From assembly GCA_963774445.1 (NCBI GenBank), contig CAVZFC010000032.1, forward strand, positions 1 to 64,000: DNA of 64,000 bases, given 5' to 3'. Shown here in pieces: positions 52,803 through 63,536 of this stretch. The stretch comes from CAVUQH01 sp963774445 (GTDB taxonomy: Bacteria; Myxococcota_A; Polyangia; Haliangiales; Haliangiaceae). The notes under the pieces are model-generated. The model did no database searches, had not been told where the DNA came from, and saw nothing but the letters and a program-made list of their open reading frames with translations. Every line of letters starts with the position of its first letter. The first letter of the stretch is position 1. The translations under genes and the position numbers were made by a program.

Positions 52803-54143
52803 TCAGTCGCGGTGGCCGCGCTTCTTGCCGTGCTTGCGGTGCCCGGGCGGGCCCGGCTCGTCGGCGTACGGCGCGACCCGTTCGTACAGCGCGCGCGCCT
52901 CGTAGTCGTCCGGATCGTCGCGCAGAATCTCACCCAGCTGCTTGACCGCCTCGCGGTAGTTGCCCTGGTCGAGCTTCTCGACCGCCTTGTCCATGCGCTT
53001 GGCGTTCTTGTCGTCGCGTGGGTAGGTGTCCACCGTGAGCGGCCCTGAGCCGTCGTCGTCGTCGGCCGTCATCACTCCGGCCATCGGCAGTCCGGGGGTC
53101 GGCCGCGGCACGCGCCGCCCGTCCGAGCCGGATGCCGCGATCGCGATGATGAGCAGCAGCAACACCCCGCCGCCCACGGCCGCCGCGATCCAGCGGCGCC
53201 GCCGCCGCTCGTCCGACCAGGCCACCGCGGTCGCCTCGGTTCCGATGCCGGGGCTCGTGCTCGCCGGCAATGCCACAGCCATCATCGGCCTCGGCGTTAC
53301 CGGCGCGGGCTGCGGCGCCGTTGACCCGTCCGCGGTCTCGGCCAGCGCGTGCCCCAGCGCCGCCGCCGTGGGCCGCGCATCCGGATCGATCGCCAGCGCC
53401 GCGCCGATGGCCCGGGCGAGCGAAGCGGGCACGTCCGGCCGCCGCGCCGTCAGGTCCGGCGGCCCACCGGCACCAAACGCCCCGGTCTTGCGGTCCGCAT
53501 ACGGCGCGCGCCCGACCAGCGCCGTCCACATCGTGGCGCCCAGCCCGAAGACGTCGCACGCCGGACCCATCTCTCCCGAGCTCAACGCCTCCGGCGCCGC
53601 GTAGGCGGGCGAGCCGATGAACTGCCCGGTTAGGGTGAGCTCCGAGTCCGGCGCGTGCGCCACGCCGAAGTCGGCCAGCTTCCACACCCCGGGCTCGGCC
53701 TCCAGCACATTGGCCGGCTTCACGTCGCGGTGGACGACGCCACTGGCGTGCGCCACCTCCAGCGCGCCCGCGATCTGCACCCCGAGCGCGCGAACCTCCT
53801 GGGCACCCAGCGGCGCCTGCTCGATTCGCTCCTTGAGCGATGCCCCTTCGGCCAGCTCCATGACCAGATACGGCTTGCCGTCCTCGACCCCGATGTCGTG
53901 CACCGCGACGATGTTCGGGTGTGACAGCCCGGCCACCACCCGCGCCTCCGTCGCGAAGCGCGCGCGGAACTGCTCGGCCGCGAGCTCGCCGAGGTAGGCC
54001 GTCTGCACCACCTTGATCGCCACGTCGCGCCCCAACATCTCGTCGTGCGCTCGATACACCTGCGCCATCGCGCCAGCGCCCAGCTCGCTGATGACCCGAT
54101 AACGCCCGAAGCGCATCTCGGAGCTTGCCGACAGATTCCCCAT
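52803..54143 (-). CDS. Ser/Thr protein kinase, membrane-anchored with TPR-like tail
   Basis: 446 residues. The kinase domain (about 10-265) has LGAGAMAQVYRA, VAIKVVQ, HRDVKPAN, LADFGVAHA and GSPAYAAPEAL. A linker leads to one membrane helix (WIAAAVGGGVLLLLIIAIAA). The C-terminus has a short TPR-like pair of helices (AVEKLDQGNYREAVKQLGEI) and a basic end (HRKHGKKRGHRD). All catalytic residues are present. ATG 54143; a second ATG at 54116 is possible. Confidence 0.94.
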   Translation of the reverse strand: MGNLSASSEMRFGRYRVISELGAGAMAQVYRAHDEMLGRDVAIKVVQTAYLGELAAEQFRARFATEARVVAGLSHPNIVAVHDIGVEDGKPYLVMELAEGASLKERIEQAPLGAQEVRALGVQIAGALEVAHASGVVHRDVKPANVLEAEPGVWKLADFGVAHAPDSELTLTGQFIGSPAYAAPEALSSGEMGPACDVFGLGATMWTALVGRAPYADRKTGAFGAGGPPDLTARRPDVPASLARAIGAALAIDPDARPTAAALGHALAETADGSTAPQPAPVTPRPMMAVALPASTSPGIGTEATAVAWSDERRRRRWIAAAVGGGVLLLLIIAIAASGSDGRRVPRPTPGLPMAGVMTADDDDGSGPLTVDTYPRDDKNAKRMDKAVEKLDQGNYREAVKQLGEILRDDPDDYEARALYERVAPYADEPGPPGHRKHGKKRGHRD

Positions 54144-54448
54144 CCCTTCGCCCGGTCATTGTAAGGCGCCCCGGTCGCGGCTTCGATGTAGGCCATGTAG
54201 GTGCCGCTTCGCAGGCCGGCGGAACCGCGTGGTTCTTCTGGAGCCGCTTCTCGGTTCAACCTGCAACCTGCCGCCGCTACAGTGAAACGTTAGGGGCACG
54301 AGATCTGCTTCAGTCAGATCGCGGAGGAGCCAGGAGGAACGGCGGCTCCGCGCAGCCTCCCGGCACCAACGCGGTCTGCCTGGACGGCGTGGGCGATCCG
54401 CCCAATTCACCGCCACGACGGCACCTGCCTGGTGATCGTGACCTGAGG
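54144..54448. other. Intergenic region, no gene supported
   Basis: 305 bp between a minus-strand kinase start and the stop of the nitrobindin-like gene, also on the minus strand. It holds an imperfect inverted repeat (CGCGGAG...CTCCGCG, about 54325-54352) with two AGGAGG-like runs between the arms, and a GTTCAAC heptamer at about 54254. Nothing else is apparent. A promoter for the kinase must lie in the right part. Confidence 0.5.
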
Positions 54449-55081
54449 CTACTGCCCGGCCGCGGCCAGCGGGTTCGGCGTCGCCGCGCCGATCTTGGCC
54501 AGCGTGTTGCGGTCGGTGTGGTGGAACGGCTCCTCGACGCCGGGGATGATCATCACCGTGTCCTCCTCGTAGGACCACGTGCCGTCGGGATTGAAGGTCA
54601 CCTCCATGGTGAACCGCGTGGTCTTGAAGGCGTGCTCGAGGAACGGATTGGAGACGATTCCGTTGGTCGCCGATCCACGCACCGCCTCGATCCGAAACGT
54701 CGTCGCGTCCCGCGCGGCGTGCCCGACCGCCATGGCGACCTGCGCGCGCGGGATGGCCAGCGTTTGCACGATGGTGCCCGTGGCCGGCTCCCACAGCCAG
54801 TAGCCCACCTGATCGTGGAACGTCTCCACCGAGTCGGGCTTGACGATCCGCGTGTGGTAGCGAAGCCCGTAGAACAGCTGCGGGCCGTTCGTCTGCGGAT
54901 CGATCGGCTGCAGCTCGTACCGCTCGATGAAGACCTGGCGCTCGGGGCCGTCCGCGGCGAGGTGCAAGTCCTCGCCCGTCCCCTCCCAGATGCCGGCCAG
55001 CCCCGTGAGCGGTCCCAGGTTCTTCAGCGTGTCGACGTCGGCGTCGGGCTCGGTGTAGATGTCGTCGGGAAACTCGGTCAT
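54449..55081 (-). CDS. Nitrobindin-like / THAP4-type haem-binding beta-barrel protein
   Basis: 210 residues. The fatty-acid-binding-protein-like pattern includes GIWEGTGEDLHL at the first strand, QLFYGLRYHTRI, FHDQVGYWLWEPATGTIVQT, and a C-terminal YEEDTVMIIPGVEEPFHHTDRNTLAKI, the DUF1794/nitrobindin signature with a possible haem-ligand His. It is soluble with no signal. Likely roles are binding of haem and reactive nitrogen species. An ATG start at 55081 fits the family. Confidence 0.85.
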   Translation of the reverse strand: MTEFPDDIYTEPDADVDTLKNLGPLTGLAGIWEGTGEDLHLAADGPERQVFIERYELQPIDPQTNGPQLFYGLRYHTRIVKPDSVETFHDQVGYWLWEPATGTIVQTLAIPRAQVAMAVGHAARDATTFRIEAVRGSATNGIVSNPFLEHAFKTTRFTMEVTFNPDGTWSYEEDTVMIIPGVEEPFHHTDRNTLAKIGAATPNPLAAAGQ

Positions 55082-55088
55082 CGATGCG

Positions 55089-55388
55089 CTACGCTATCTC
55101 ACTTTGACGCTCGCGTGATTCGTGGGCGCACGCGAAACGCGCCCGGAAAACGACGCCGCGCGCGACCGGAATGCCCGGCGCCGTCGCCAGGTCGATGGCC
55201 GGGCACCGTTCGCTCGTCGCCCGCGCGCACAGCTCGATCGCGATGGCTCGCACGTCGGGAACCGCGTCGCACGCCGCCGCGTAAACGTGCCGGGTGGAGT
55301 CACCAAGCCAGCTTCCCGCTGTGCCGAGCGAAATCGCGACCCGGGCACATCCATCGAGCGGCGCCGCGAGCCCCGGAGCACGCCGCAT
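55089..55388 (-). CDS. Possible small hypothetical protein (99 aa)
   Basis: An open frame from ATG 55388 ends 7 bp before the nitrobindin start, with third-position GC lower than in neighbouring genes. It has four cysteines and no signal, membrane segment or recognised family (ISLGTAGSWLGDSTRHVYAA; IAIELCARATSERCPAIDLA). It could be a real partner of the downstream gene or a chance frame. Low confidence. Confidence 0.25.
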   Translation of the reverse strand: MRRAPGLAAPLDGCARVAISLGTAGSWLGDSTRHVYAAACDAVPDVRAIAIELCARATSERCPAIDLATAPGIPVARGVVFRARFACAHESRERQSEIA

Positions 55389-55450
55389 GTTCCCGCGCGC
55401 TGTGCCCGGGACCCCGTCGCATCTGAGTGGCGGGTCTTCATCACGTCGTT

Positions 55451-55525
<75 letters not shown>

Positions 55526-55586
55526 TGGGTAATGATTCTCTGTTGTTGGGCGGCGTTCGGGCGGTGGCTGGCGCCGAAGGGGGAGA

Positions 55587-55615
55587 ACTTTGCCCGAGCG
55601 GCGCGCGAAGTTCAA
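55587..55615 (-). promoter_or_regulatory. Possible tRNA-Thr promoter
   Basis: Minus strand TTGAAC (55615-55610), 17 bp, CAAAGT (55592-55587). The -35 is good and the -10 weak. The predicted start is about 55 nt before the tRNA 5' end, so a processed leader would be needed. Confidence 0.35.
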
Positions 55616-55653
55616 GTGTCGTGGCGTAGGAGTGGGCGGCAGCGGAGGCGCGC

Positions 55654-55798
55654 TCAGTAGCCGGTGCCCAGGTCGGGGTTCCAGGCGATCTCCCACAGGT
55701 GGCCGTCGGGGTCGTGGAAGTGGGCCGCGGTAGAAGCGCAGGGAGCGCTGTAGATCGTCAACGGCTAGGGTGAGAACTCGGATGCGTGGCTTCTTGAT
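55654..55798 (-). pseudogene. Glyoxalase/VOC-family gene with deleted centre
   Basis: KKPRIRVLTLAVDDLQRSLR and FYR form the first strand and helix of a VOC (glyoxalase/bleomycin-resistance) protein. Then, at about 55724-55730, the sequence switches frame to HFHDPDGHLWEIAWNPDLGT and GY-stop, the normal last 25 residues of the family. About 85 residues, including the first metal ligands, are missing. No good start codon is seen upstream, so the 5' end may be lost too. The stop is TGA at 55654-55656. Confidence 0.75.
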
Positions 55799-56009
55799 CG
55801 AGGTGTACCGCGCGATGGACGGGTTGCGCCCGCGCCGGCTCGCGCGGCGACGACTCGGCGAGCCAGGACGAGCAACGCCCACGGCACGAGTTGTCCCGAT
55901 CCGCCACAACGGGGCGGTTGCGCACCAGCAGTTTCTCGCGCGCAACCGCGTTCTGGTGGGTTGGAGCGGCGGAACGGTGCTTGCAGCAGGGGACGGCAGG
56001 AGGTTTCCC

Positions 56010-56291
56010 ATGAAACGAATAGTGCGACTGCTGACCCTGGCGGTGGCGTTCTCGATGGTTGGATTTGCCGGTACGGCCGCGCAGGCGGCACCGTCGCCGG
56101 CGGTGGCGGCGCGGACTCACGCGCCGCGTTCGGCGCCGACGCCGGCATCGCGCGACATCGGACAGAAGTATCGTCAACGCGAGCAGCGCGCGAGCGATCG
56201 GCTCGAGCAGTTCGAGGGCGGCCGCGCCGTGGTCATCTTGACGACGTCCGGCGTGGTGGTCCTGTTGGTCCTCCTGGTGCTGCTGGTCTAG
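56010..56291 (+). CDS. Small exported membrane protein (93 aa)
   Basis: A perfect AGGAGG lies 6 bases before ATG 56010. A cleavable signal (LLTLAVAFSMVGFAGTAAQA) is followed by a charged helical segment (SRDIGQKYRQREQRASDRLE) and a C-terminal hydrophobic helix (VVVLLVLLVLLV) that ends at the stop. This is the arrangement of a tail-anchored or periplasmic-facing small protein. No family recognised. The C39-like gene follows 3 bp after its stop. Confidence 0.78.
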   Translation: MKRIVRLLTLAVAFSMVGFAGTAAQAAPSPAVAARTHAPRSAPTPASRDIGQKYRQREQRASDRLEQFEGGRAVVILTTSGVVVLLVLLVLLV

Positions 56292-56294
56292 GCG

Positions 56295-56913
56295 ATGATC
56301 CGCCTCGCCGGAATCGCGCTGGCGGTGGTCTGCTCGGCGGCGTGCGTGCACTACGTAGGCACCGCGCGCGACTTCGACGCCACGCGGCTGGAGCGACAGC
56401 CGGGCTGGGTGGCCGCGCGCGGTGTGCCGGTGGTGCGCCAGCGCTCGGTTGAACGACTGCGGGCCTGCGGTGCTGACCAGCATGCTGCGCTACTGGGACC
56501 GTCCGGTCTCGCTCGCGGCGGCCGAATCACTCGCGCCGCCGCGGGCCGGGCACGGGGTTCGCGCGGGCACGCTGCGGGATGCGCTCCGGCAGCGCGGCCT
56601 GCGCGCGTTCCTCGTCGCCGGCACGGTGAACGACCTGCGCCGCGAGCTGGCGGTGCGCCGCCCGGTGATCGTCGGGCTGGTCGAGCCGCACAGTAATCGG
56701 CGCGGGTTTGCCCACTACGAGATCGTCGTCGGCTGGAACCCGGCGCGGCGGCGCGTGGTCACGGTCGATCCCGCCCGCGGCCTGCGGGTGCGTCCGCTCG
56801 ATGGATTCCTTGCCGAGTGGAAGCCGTCGGGCCGTCTCGCACTGGTGGTGCTGGGACCGCGCGGGCCTCGCGCGGCCGGCGTCCACGAAAGTGCTGCGAC
56901 GACCATTCACTGA
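56295..56913 (+). CDS. C39-like cysteine peptidase lipoprotein (one frameshift)
   Basis: About 205 residues when joined. The N-terminus is a lipoprotein signal (ALAVVCSAAC). The peptidase domain reads GVPVVRQRSV, then DCGPAVLTSMLRYW (catalytic Cys), RGFAHYEIVVGW (His) and VVTVDPARGLRV (Asp), the papain-like triad of the C39 bacteriocin-processing family. The frame breaks in GTTGAAC (56448-56454), exactly before DCGP. There is no ABC transporter nearby, so it is a free-standing envelope C39-like protein rather than a bacteriocin exporter domain. Forms a pair with the gene at 56010. Confidence 0.82.
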
Positions 56914-57124
56914 CCGCCACGAGTGGGCGTAAAGGCCGCACCGACCTGGGGAAATCAGTGGTCGGATCGCTTCGGGGACATGTCGCCGGGTGTGGGTACT
57001 GCCGGCACCTGGGCCAGCGCATGCAGGAGCTCCGGCGCTGGCCCGACGCGCGGCGCTACCTCGAGCCGCGCGACCCGGCAGCGACTTGCCGCCAGGCGGC
57101 CGGCGGGCGTAGGCTCCGGCGACC
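56914..57124 (+). other. Unassigned interval between C39-like gene and trkH
   Basis: 211 bp with no start codon and Shine-Dalgarno pair that gives a convincing protein. One frame carries CGYCRHLGQRMQELRRWPDA, which reads like protein but has no clear ends. It may be a remnant of another truncated gene or a leader. Nothing else visible. Confidence 0.4.
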
Positions 57125-59142
<2,018 letters not shown>

Positions 59143-59144
59143 CC

Positions 59145-59801
59145 ATGTCCAAGCAGGTACTGGTCATCGGATTGGGGCAGTTCGGCATCTCGCTGGTGCG
59201 GTCGCTGTCGCACATGGATGTCGAGGTCATCGCCGTCGACAAGAACAAGGAAAAGGTCCGGGCGGCGACCGAGCTGGCGGCGTCGGTGTCGTGCATCGAC
59301 GCCACCGACGAGAGTCAGCTGGGGGCGCTGGCGCCGGCGCGGCGCGACGTCTGCATCTGCGCGATCGGTGACGAGTCGCGCGAGTCGTCGATCATCTGCA
59401 CGGCGCTGCTGCGGCAGCTGGGCGCGCGGCGGGTGCTGGCGCGCGCGACCGACCCGCTGCACGAGCGAATCCTGGGGCTGATCGGCGCCCACGAGGTGGT
59501 CAACCCGGACAGCATCGTCGGCCAGCGGGTGGCGATGCGGGTCACCTACGACGGCGTGCGTGACGAGCTGACCCTGGGAGGCCAGCTGGTGGTCACCGAC
59601 GTCGTGGCGCCGGCGTCGGTGGTCGGGCACGCGCTGGCGTCGCTCGACTTGCCTCGCCGCCACGAGCTGACGGTCGCAGCGATTCGCCGCGGCGAAGAGG
59701 TGGTCTTGCCCCACGGCGACACCAAGGTGCAGGAGGGCGACGCGCTGGTGCTGGTGTCGCGGCCGGGCAAGGTGAGCGAGTTCCTGGAGAAGGTGTCGTG
59801 A
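59145..59801 (+). CDS. trkA: TrkA/KtrA-type RCK regulatory subunit of potassium uptake
   Basis: 218 residues. An RCK_N Rossmann domain (VLVIGLGQFGISLVRSLSHM, VIAVDKNKEK, GARRVLARATDPLH) is followed by an RCK_C domain (LTVAAIRRGEEVVLPHGDTK). It is a cytoplasmic ring protein that binds NAD(H) or ATP/ADP and gates TrkH. The ATG follows AGCC after the trkH stop (TAGCCATG). Single-RCK length fits KtrA rather than the duplicated enterobacterial TrkA. Confidence 0.94.
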   Translation: MSKQVLVIGLGQFGISLVRSLSHMDVEVIAVDKNKEKVRAATELAASVSCIDATDESQLGALAPARRDVCICAIGDESRESSIICTALLRQLGARRVLARATDPLHERILGLIGAHEVVNPDSIVGQRVAMRVTYDGVRDELTLGGQLVVTDVVAPASVVGHALASLDLPRRHELTVAAIRRGEEVVLPHGDTKVQEGDALVLVSRPGKVSEFLEKVS

Positions 59802-60715
59802 CCCGCGAGCTGCGCCGCGACGTCCTGCTGCCACTGATCGTGCTGATGGCGATCGTGGTGTTGACCGTGGCCGGCACGGTGGCGCTGCTGGCGCGCACGG
59901 CGCCGACCATCGAGCGGATCATGTCCGAGAACGTCTACTCGCTGGAGGCGGCCGAGGAGATGCTGGCGGTTGTGGCGCGCGGGCCGGCCAGCGACGAGGA
60001 GGGGCGGCAGTTCGAGGCGGCGCTCGAACGGGCCGAGGGCAACATCACCGAGGACAGCGAGCGCACCAGCCTGACCGAGGTGCGACGGCAGATGGGCGCG
60101 GCGCTGGCCGGCGACATCTCGGCCAAGGACGACGTGATCCGATCGCTGCGCGACGTCGGCGACGTCAATCGCGCGGCGGTGATTCGCGGCGACGACGAGG
60201 CCACCCGTCTGGGCTACGCCAGCGCGTGGGCGGCGGTCTTTCTCGGCGCCATCTCGTTTGCCTGGGGGCTGGCGGCGGTGCGGCGGGCGCGCACCCGGTT
60301 GATCGGGCCGCTGCACGAGGTGGCGGCGGTGCTGGAGGCGGCGCGGGCGGGCGATCGCTATCGCCGCTGCAAGCGGATTCCGGCGCCGGCGGAGCTGGAG
60401 CGGATCATGGCCGGCGTCGACGATCTATTGGACGCGCGGGCGCTGCGCCGTTGGGCCGACGAACCGTCGCCCAAACAGCTGTCCGACCGCGCCGTGCTGG
60501 TGCACCTGCTCGAACAAAAAGAGGGCCCGGCCTACGTGCTCGGCGCCGACGGCGGCGTCGAGGCGTCCAACCACGCGGGCCTGGAACAGCTGCAGCGCGA
60601 GGAGTCCGACGTCAAAGAGCGACTCAAAGCCGCCATCGCCGCCGACGCACCGCCCGACGACATCCACCTCTCCCACGTCAACGGCGCCGACCGCTGGATC
60701 GCCGAGCTCTCCTGA
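59798..60715 (+). CDS. Membrane sensor-like protein without kinase domain (305 aa)
   Basis: The GTG start overlaps the trkA stop (GTGA). Helix 1 (LPLIVLMAIVVLTVAGTVAL) and helix 2 (YASAWAAVFLGAISFAWGLAA) flank a periplasmic helical domain of about 110 residues (Glu/Arg-rich), as in chemoreceptor or histidine-kinase sensors. The cytoplasmic part starts with a HAMP-like segment (RTRLIGPLHEVAAVLEAARA) and ends in a PAS-like domain (GPAYVLGADGGVEASNHAGL). No histidine, HATPase or GGDEF motifs follow. Coupling to trkHA suggests a role in sensing ionic or envelope state for potassium uptake. Confidence 0.78.
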   Translation: MTRELRRDVLLPLIVLMAIVVLTVAGTVALLARTAPTIERIMSENVYSLEAAEEMLAVVARGPASDEEGRQFEAALERAEGNITEDSERTSLTEVRRQMGAALAGDISAKDDVIRSLRDVGDVNRAAVIRGDDEATRLGYASAWAAVFLGAISFAWGLAAVRRARTRLIGPLHEVAAVLEAARAGDRYRRCKRIPAPAELERIMAGVDDLLDARALRRWADEPSPKQLSDRAVLVHLLEQKEGPAYVLGADGGVEASNHAGLEQLQREESDVKERLKAAIAADAPPDDIHLSHVNGADRWIAELS

Positions 60716-60726
60716 GGGGACGATTC

Positions 60727-61340
60727 TTAGAAACTTACGATCGTCCCCAGGTAGGCGCGGATGGCGGCGGTGCCGTGGGCGCCGGCGGCGTGGGCGGCGG
60801 CGGCGCGGGCGGGGGAGACGAGGCCGCCGAGGGCGTAGAGCGGGGTGGGGCGGGCGGCGGCGGCGGCCTCCGCCAGGGCGTCGAGGCCGACGCCGCGGGC
60901 GCCCGGCTTGGACGGGGTTGGCCAGACGGGGCCGAAGACGATCAGGTCGGCGCCGGCGGCGCTGGCCCGACGGGCGGCGCTGGCGCTGTGGGTCGACACG
61001 CCGATGAGGGCCGCGGGGCCGAGCAGCGCGCGGGCCTCGGCGATCGGCAGGCCGTCCTCGGGCAGGTGCACGCCGTCGGCGCCGGCGGCCATCGCAACGT
61101 CAACGCGGTCGTTGATCAGCAGCGCGCAGCCACGCGCCGCGGTCACGTCGCGCAGCGCGCGCGCCAGCGCCATCAGCCGTCGCCCCGACAGATCTTTTTC
61201 GCGCAGCTGGACCAGCGCGCCGCCCTCGGGCAGCGCGGCCAGCGCGGTGCGCACGGCGGCCACCAGCGCGTCCTCTCCGCCGGCCAGGCGGCGGTCGGTG
61301 ATCACGTAGTGCGGCGGCAGCGCGCCAGCCCGCGGGCGGC

Positions 61341-61344
<4 letters not shown>
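60727..61344 (-). CDS. thiE: Thiamine-phosphate synthase (ThiE/TenI family)
   Basis: 205 residues, GTG start overlapping the thiG stop (GTGA). The TIM barrel has YVITDRRLA, VQLREKDLSGRRL, LLINDRVDVAMAAGADGVHL, GVSTHSASAARRASAAGADL and FGPVWPTPSKPG plus ALGGLVSPARAAAAHAAGA. It joins the thiazole and pyrimidine phosphates to thiamine phosphate. Its place after thiS-thiG supports ThiE rather than TenI, though the sequence alone allows either. Confidence 0.88.
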
Positions 61345-62114
<770 letters not shown>

Positions 62115-62179
62115 GATGACGTGTCTTACCTCAGCTGAGGGGCCGCGCGCCGCCCGAGGTGGGCGCACCTCGGTGGGGT

Positions 62180-62392
62180 CTACCCACCCCCGACGAAGGT
62201 CACGAGCTCGAGTCGGTCGCCCGCTTCGAGCCGGCAGGCGCCGTGCTGGGCCCGCGGCACCACATCGCGATTGCGCTCCACGGCGACCGGCCGCTCGGTC
62301 AAGCCCATCTCGCGAAGGAGATCGGCCACTGTGGTCCCGGATGCCACCTGCCGCGGCTCACCGTTCACAATGATTTCGAGGAGATCGGCCAA
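62180..62392 (-). CDS. thiS: Sulfur carrier protein ThiS
   Basis: About 70 residues of ubiquitin-like fold: LEIIVNGEPRQVASGTTVAD, VAVERNRDVVPRAQHGACRL and the required C-terminal VTFVGGG, whose last Gly is adenylated and thiocarboxylated. The start is not ATG. TTG 62392 keeps the first beta strand and has an AGGG about 9 bases upstream; GTG 62368 would cut that strand. thiG follows after 65 bp. No TPP riboswitch is visible in the 260 bp upstream. Confidence 0.85.
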   Translation of the reverse strand: MADLLEIIVNGEPRQVASGTTVADLLREMGLTERPVAVERNRDVVPRAQHGACRLEAGDRLELVTFVGGG

Positions 62393-62458
62393 ACGCCAGG
62401 ACCCTAGCACAACTGTGCGGAGGGTGTGCGGCGAGCGCAGGTTACTGTGACGACCACG

Positions 62459-62489
62459 ACATGGGCGCCACGGTTCGTGCGCCCCATGT
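62459..62489. repeat. Hairpin-forming inverted repeat
   Basis: ACATGGG-CGC and GCG-CCCCATGT (one bulged C) pair around a 10-base loop. It lies between thiS and the Crp/Fnr gene, overlapping by 4 bp the palindrome at 62486. No T-run, so it is more probably an operator than a terminator. Confidence 0.45.
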
Positions 62490-62505
62490 GAAACCCAGGT
62501 CACAT
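62486..62505. promoter_or_regulatory. Crp/Fnr-like palindrome upstream of the Crp/Fnr gene
   Basis: ATGTGA-N8-TCACAT is a perfect inverted repeat containing the TGTGA/TCACA half-sites of the CRP family, but with 8 rather than 6 bases between them. It lies about 150 bp before the start of the Crp/Fnr gene and about 95 bp before thiS, so it could serve either or both. Confidence 0.5.
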
Positions 62506-62655
62506 CCGGATCGTCCCGGTGGCATGCAACTGCGCGATTTCCCCTGCCGGGCGTGATCCACTCCGCCTCGGCACTGCGCTTGCACATCTGAAGCTACGTC
62601 TGGCGCGATTGGCCGTTCCAGCCCCCCTGCCCCTGGAGAGGAGAGAGCCTTGTCT

Positions 62656-63399
62656 ATGAGTCTTAGCATTGCCCGTCCCAACCCCCGTATCGGCACTCAC
62701 GAAGACCCGGCGCGCATCCGCGCCACCATCGCGAGGTCGCCACTGTTCCAATCCCTGCCGATTCAGGCCATCGAGGACCTGACCGGCCGCGTCGCCGTCA
62801 AGCGCGTCCCGGTGCAGACCACCGTGCTGTCGCAGGACGAGCCCGGCGACTCGATGTTCATCATCATGACCGGTCGCGTGAAGGTCGTGATCTTCGGTGA
62901 GAACGGCCGCGAGGTGACGCTGTCGATCCTTCGTCCCGGCGATTCGTTCGGCGAGATGTCGCTGTTCGACGGTGGCGATCGCTCGGCCAACTGCATCGCG
63001 ATCGAGCCGACCACGATGCTCGCGCTCGGCCGTGAGGATCTGCTCCGCCATGTGTCGCAGCATCCGCGCACCGCGCTCAACCTGCTGGGCGAGATGGCCC
63101 GCCGCCTGCGCCGCGCCGATCAGAGCATCGCGCAGCTGGCGCTGTGCGACGTCAACGAGCGCCTGATCCACCGCCTGGTCAGCCTGGCCCACGAAGAGGG
63201 AACCGAGGCTCCAGACGGCATGCTGGTCCGGCGTCGCCCGACCCAGCAGGAGCTGGCGAACATGATCGGCTCCTGTCGCGAGACCATCTCGCGCGCGTTC
63301 AACCAGCTCGCGCGCGACGGCCTGATCATCCCCCGCGGCCGCTCGCTCGTCGTGACCCGCGCGCTGATGGACAAAGTTGACAAGCGCCGCGCGGCCTGA
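62656..63399 (+). CDS. Crp/Fnr-family transcriptional regulator
   Basis: About 247 residues. The cyclic-nucleotide-binding fold is at about 30-145 (SPLFQSLPIQAIEDLTG; PGDSMFIIMTGRVKVVIFGE; LRPGDSFGEMSLFDGGDRSA, with the cap GEMSLFDGGDRSA close to the cAMP/c-di-GMP pocket GE...RSA). The HTH is TQQELANMIGSCRETISRAFNQL. There is no N-terminal cysteine cluster, so it is not an FNR-type oxygen sensor. A GGAGAGGAGAGAG ribosome site precedes both TTG 62650 and ATG 62656. The upstream palindrome suggests autoregulation. Confidence 0.92.
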   Translation: MSLSIARPNPRIGTHEDPARIRATIARSPLFQSLPIQAIEDLTGRVAVKRVPVQTTVLSQDEPGDSMFIIMTGRVKVVIFGENGREVTLSILRPGDSFGEMSLFDGGDRSANCIAIEPTTMLALGREDLLRHVSQHPRTALNLLGEMARRLRRADQSIAQLALCDVNERLIHRLVSLAHEEGTEAPDGMLVRRRPTQQELANMIGSCRETISRAFNQLARDGLIIPRGRSLVVTRALMDKVDKRRAA

Positions 63400-63448
63400 G
63401 CCTCACTCGGCCGCACACCCGCTCTCAGACGCTCTCTCCAGTCCTGCG

Positions 63449-63490
63449 ATACCCGGCCGCGCGTTCCCCTGCGGTCCGGGTATTCGCGTT
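63449..63490 (+). terminator. Likely terminator of the Crp/Fnr gene
   Basis: ATACCCGG-CCGC pairs with GCGG-T-CCGGGTAT (12 bp with one bulge, 10-base loop), followed by TCGCGTTTTC. The T-run is short (4), so termination may be moderate. It lies between the regulator stop and alr. Confidence 0.6.
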
Positions 63491-63536
63491 TTCGGGGGGA
63501 ATTCCCAAGTGGATCTCGGGCGTTTCCTTGACAGTC

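Noticed and set aside
62393..62655. Search for a TPP riboswitch upstream of thiS
   Set aside because: No CUGAGA or ACC-N-GAACCUGA-type core is present on either strand; only palindromes are seen.
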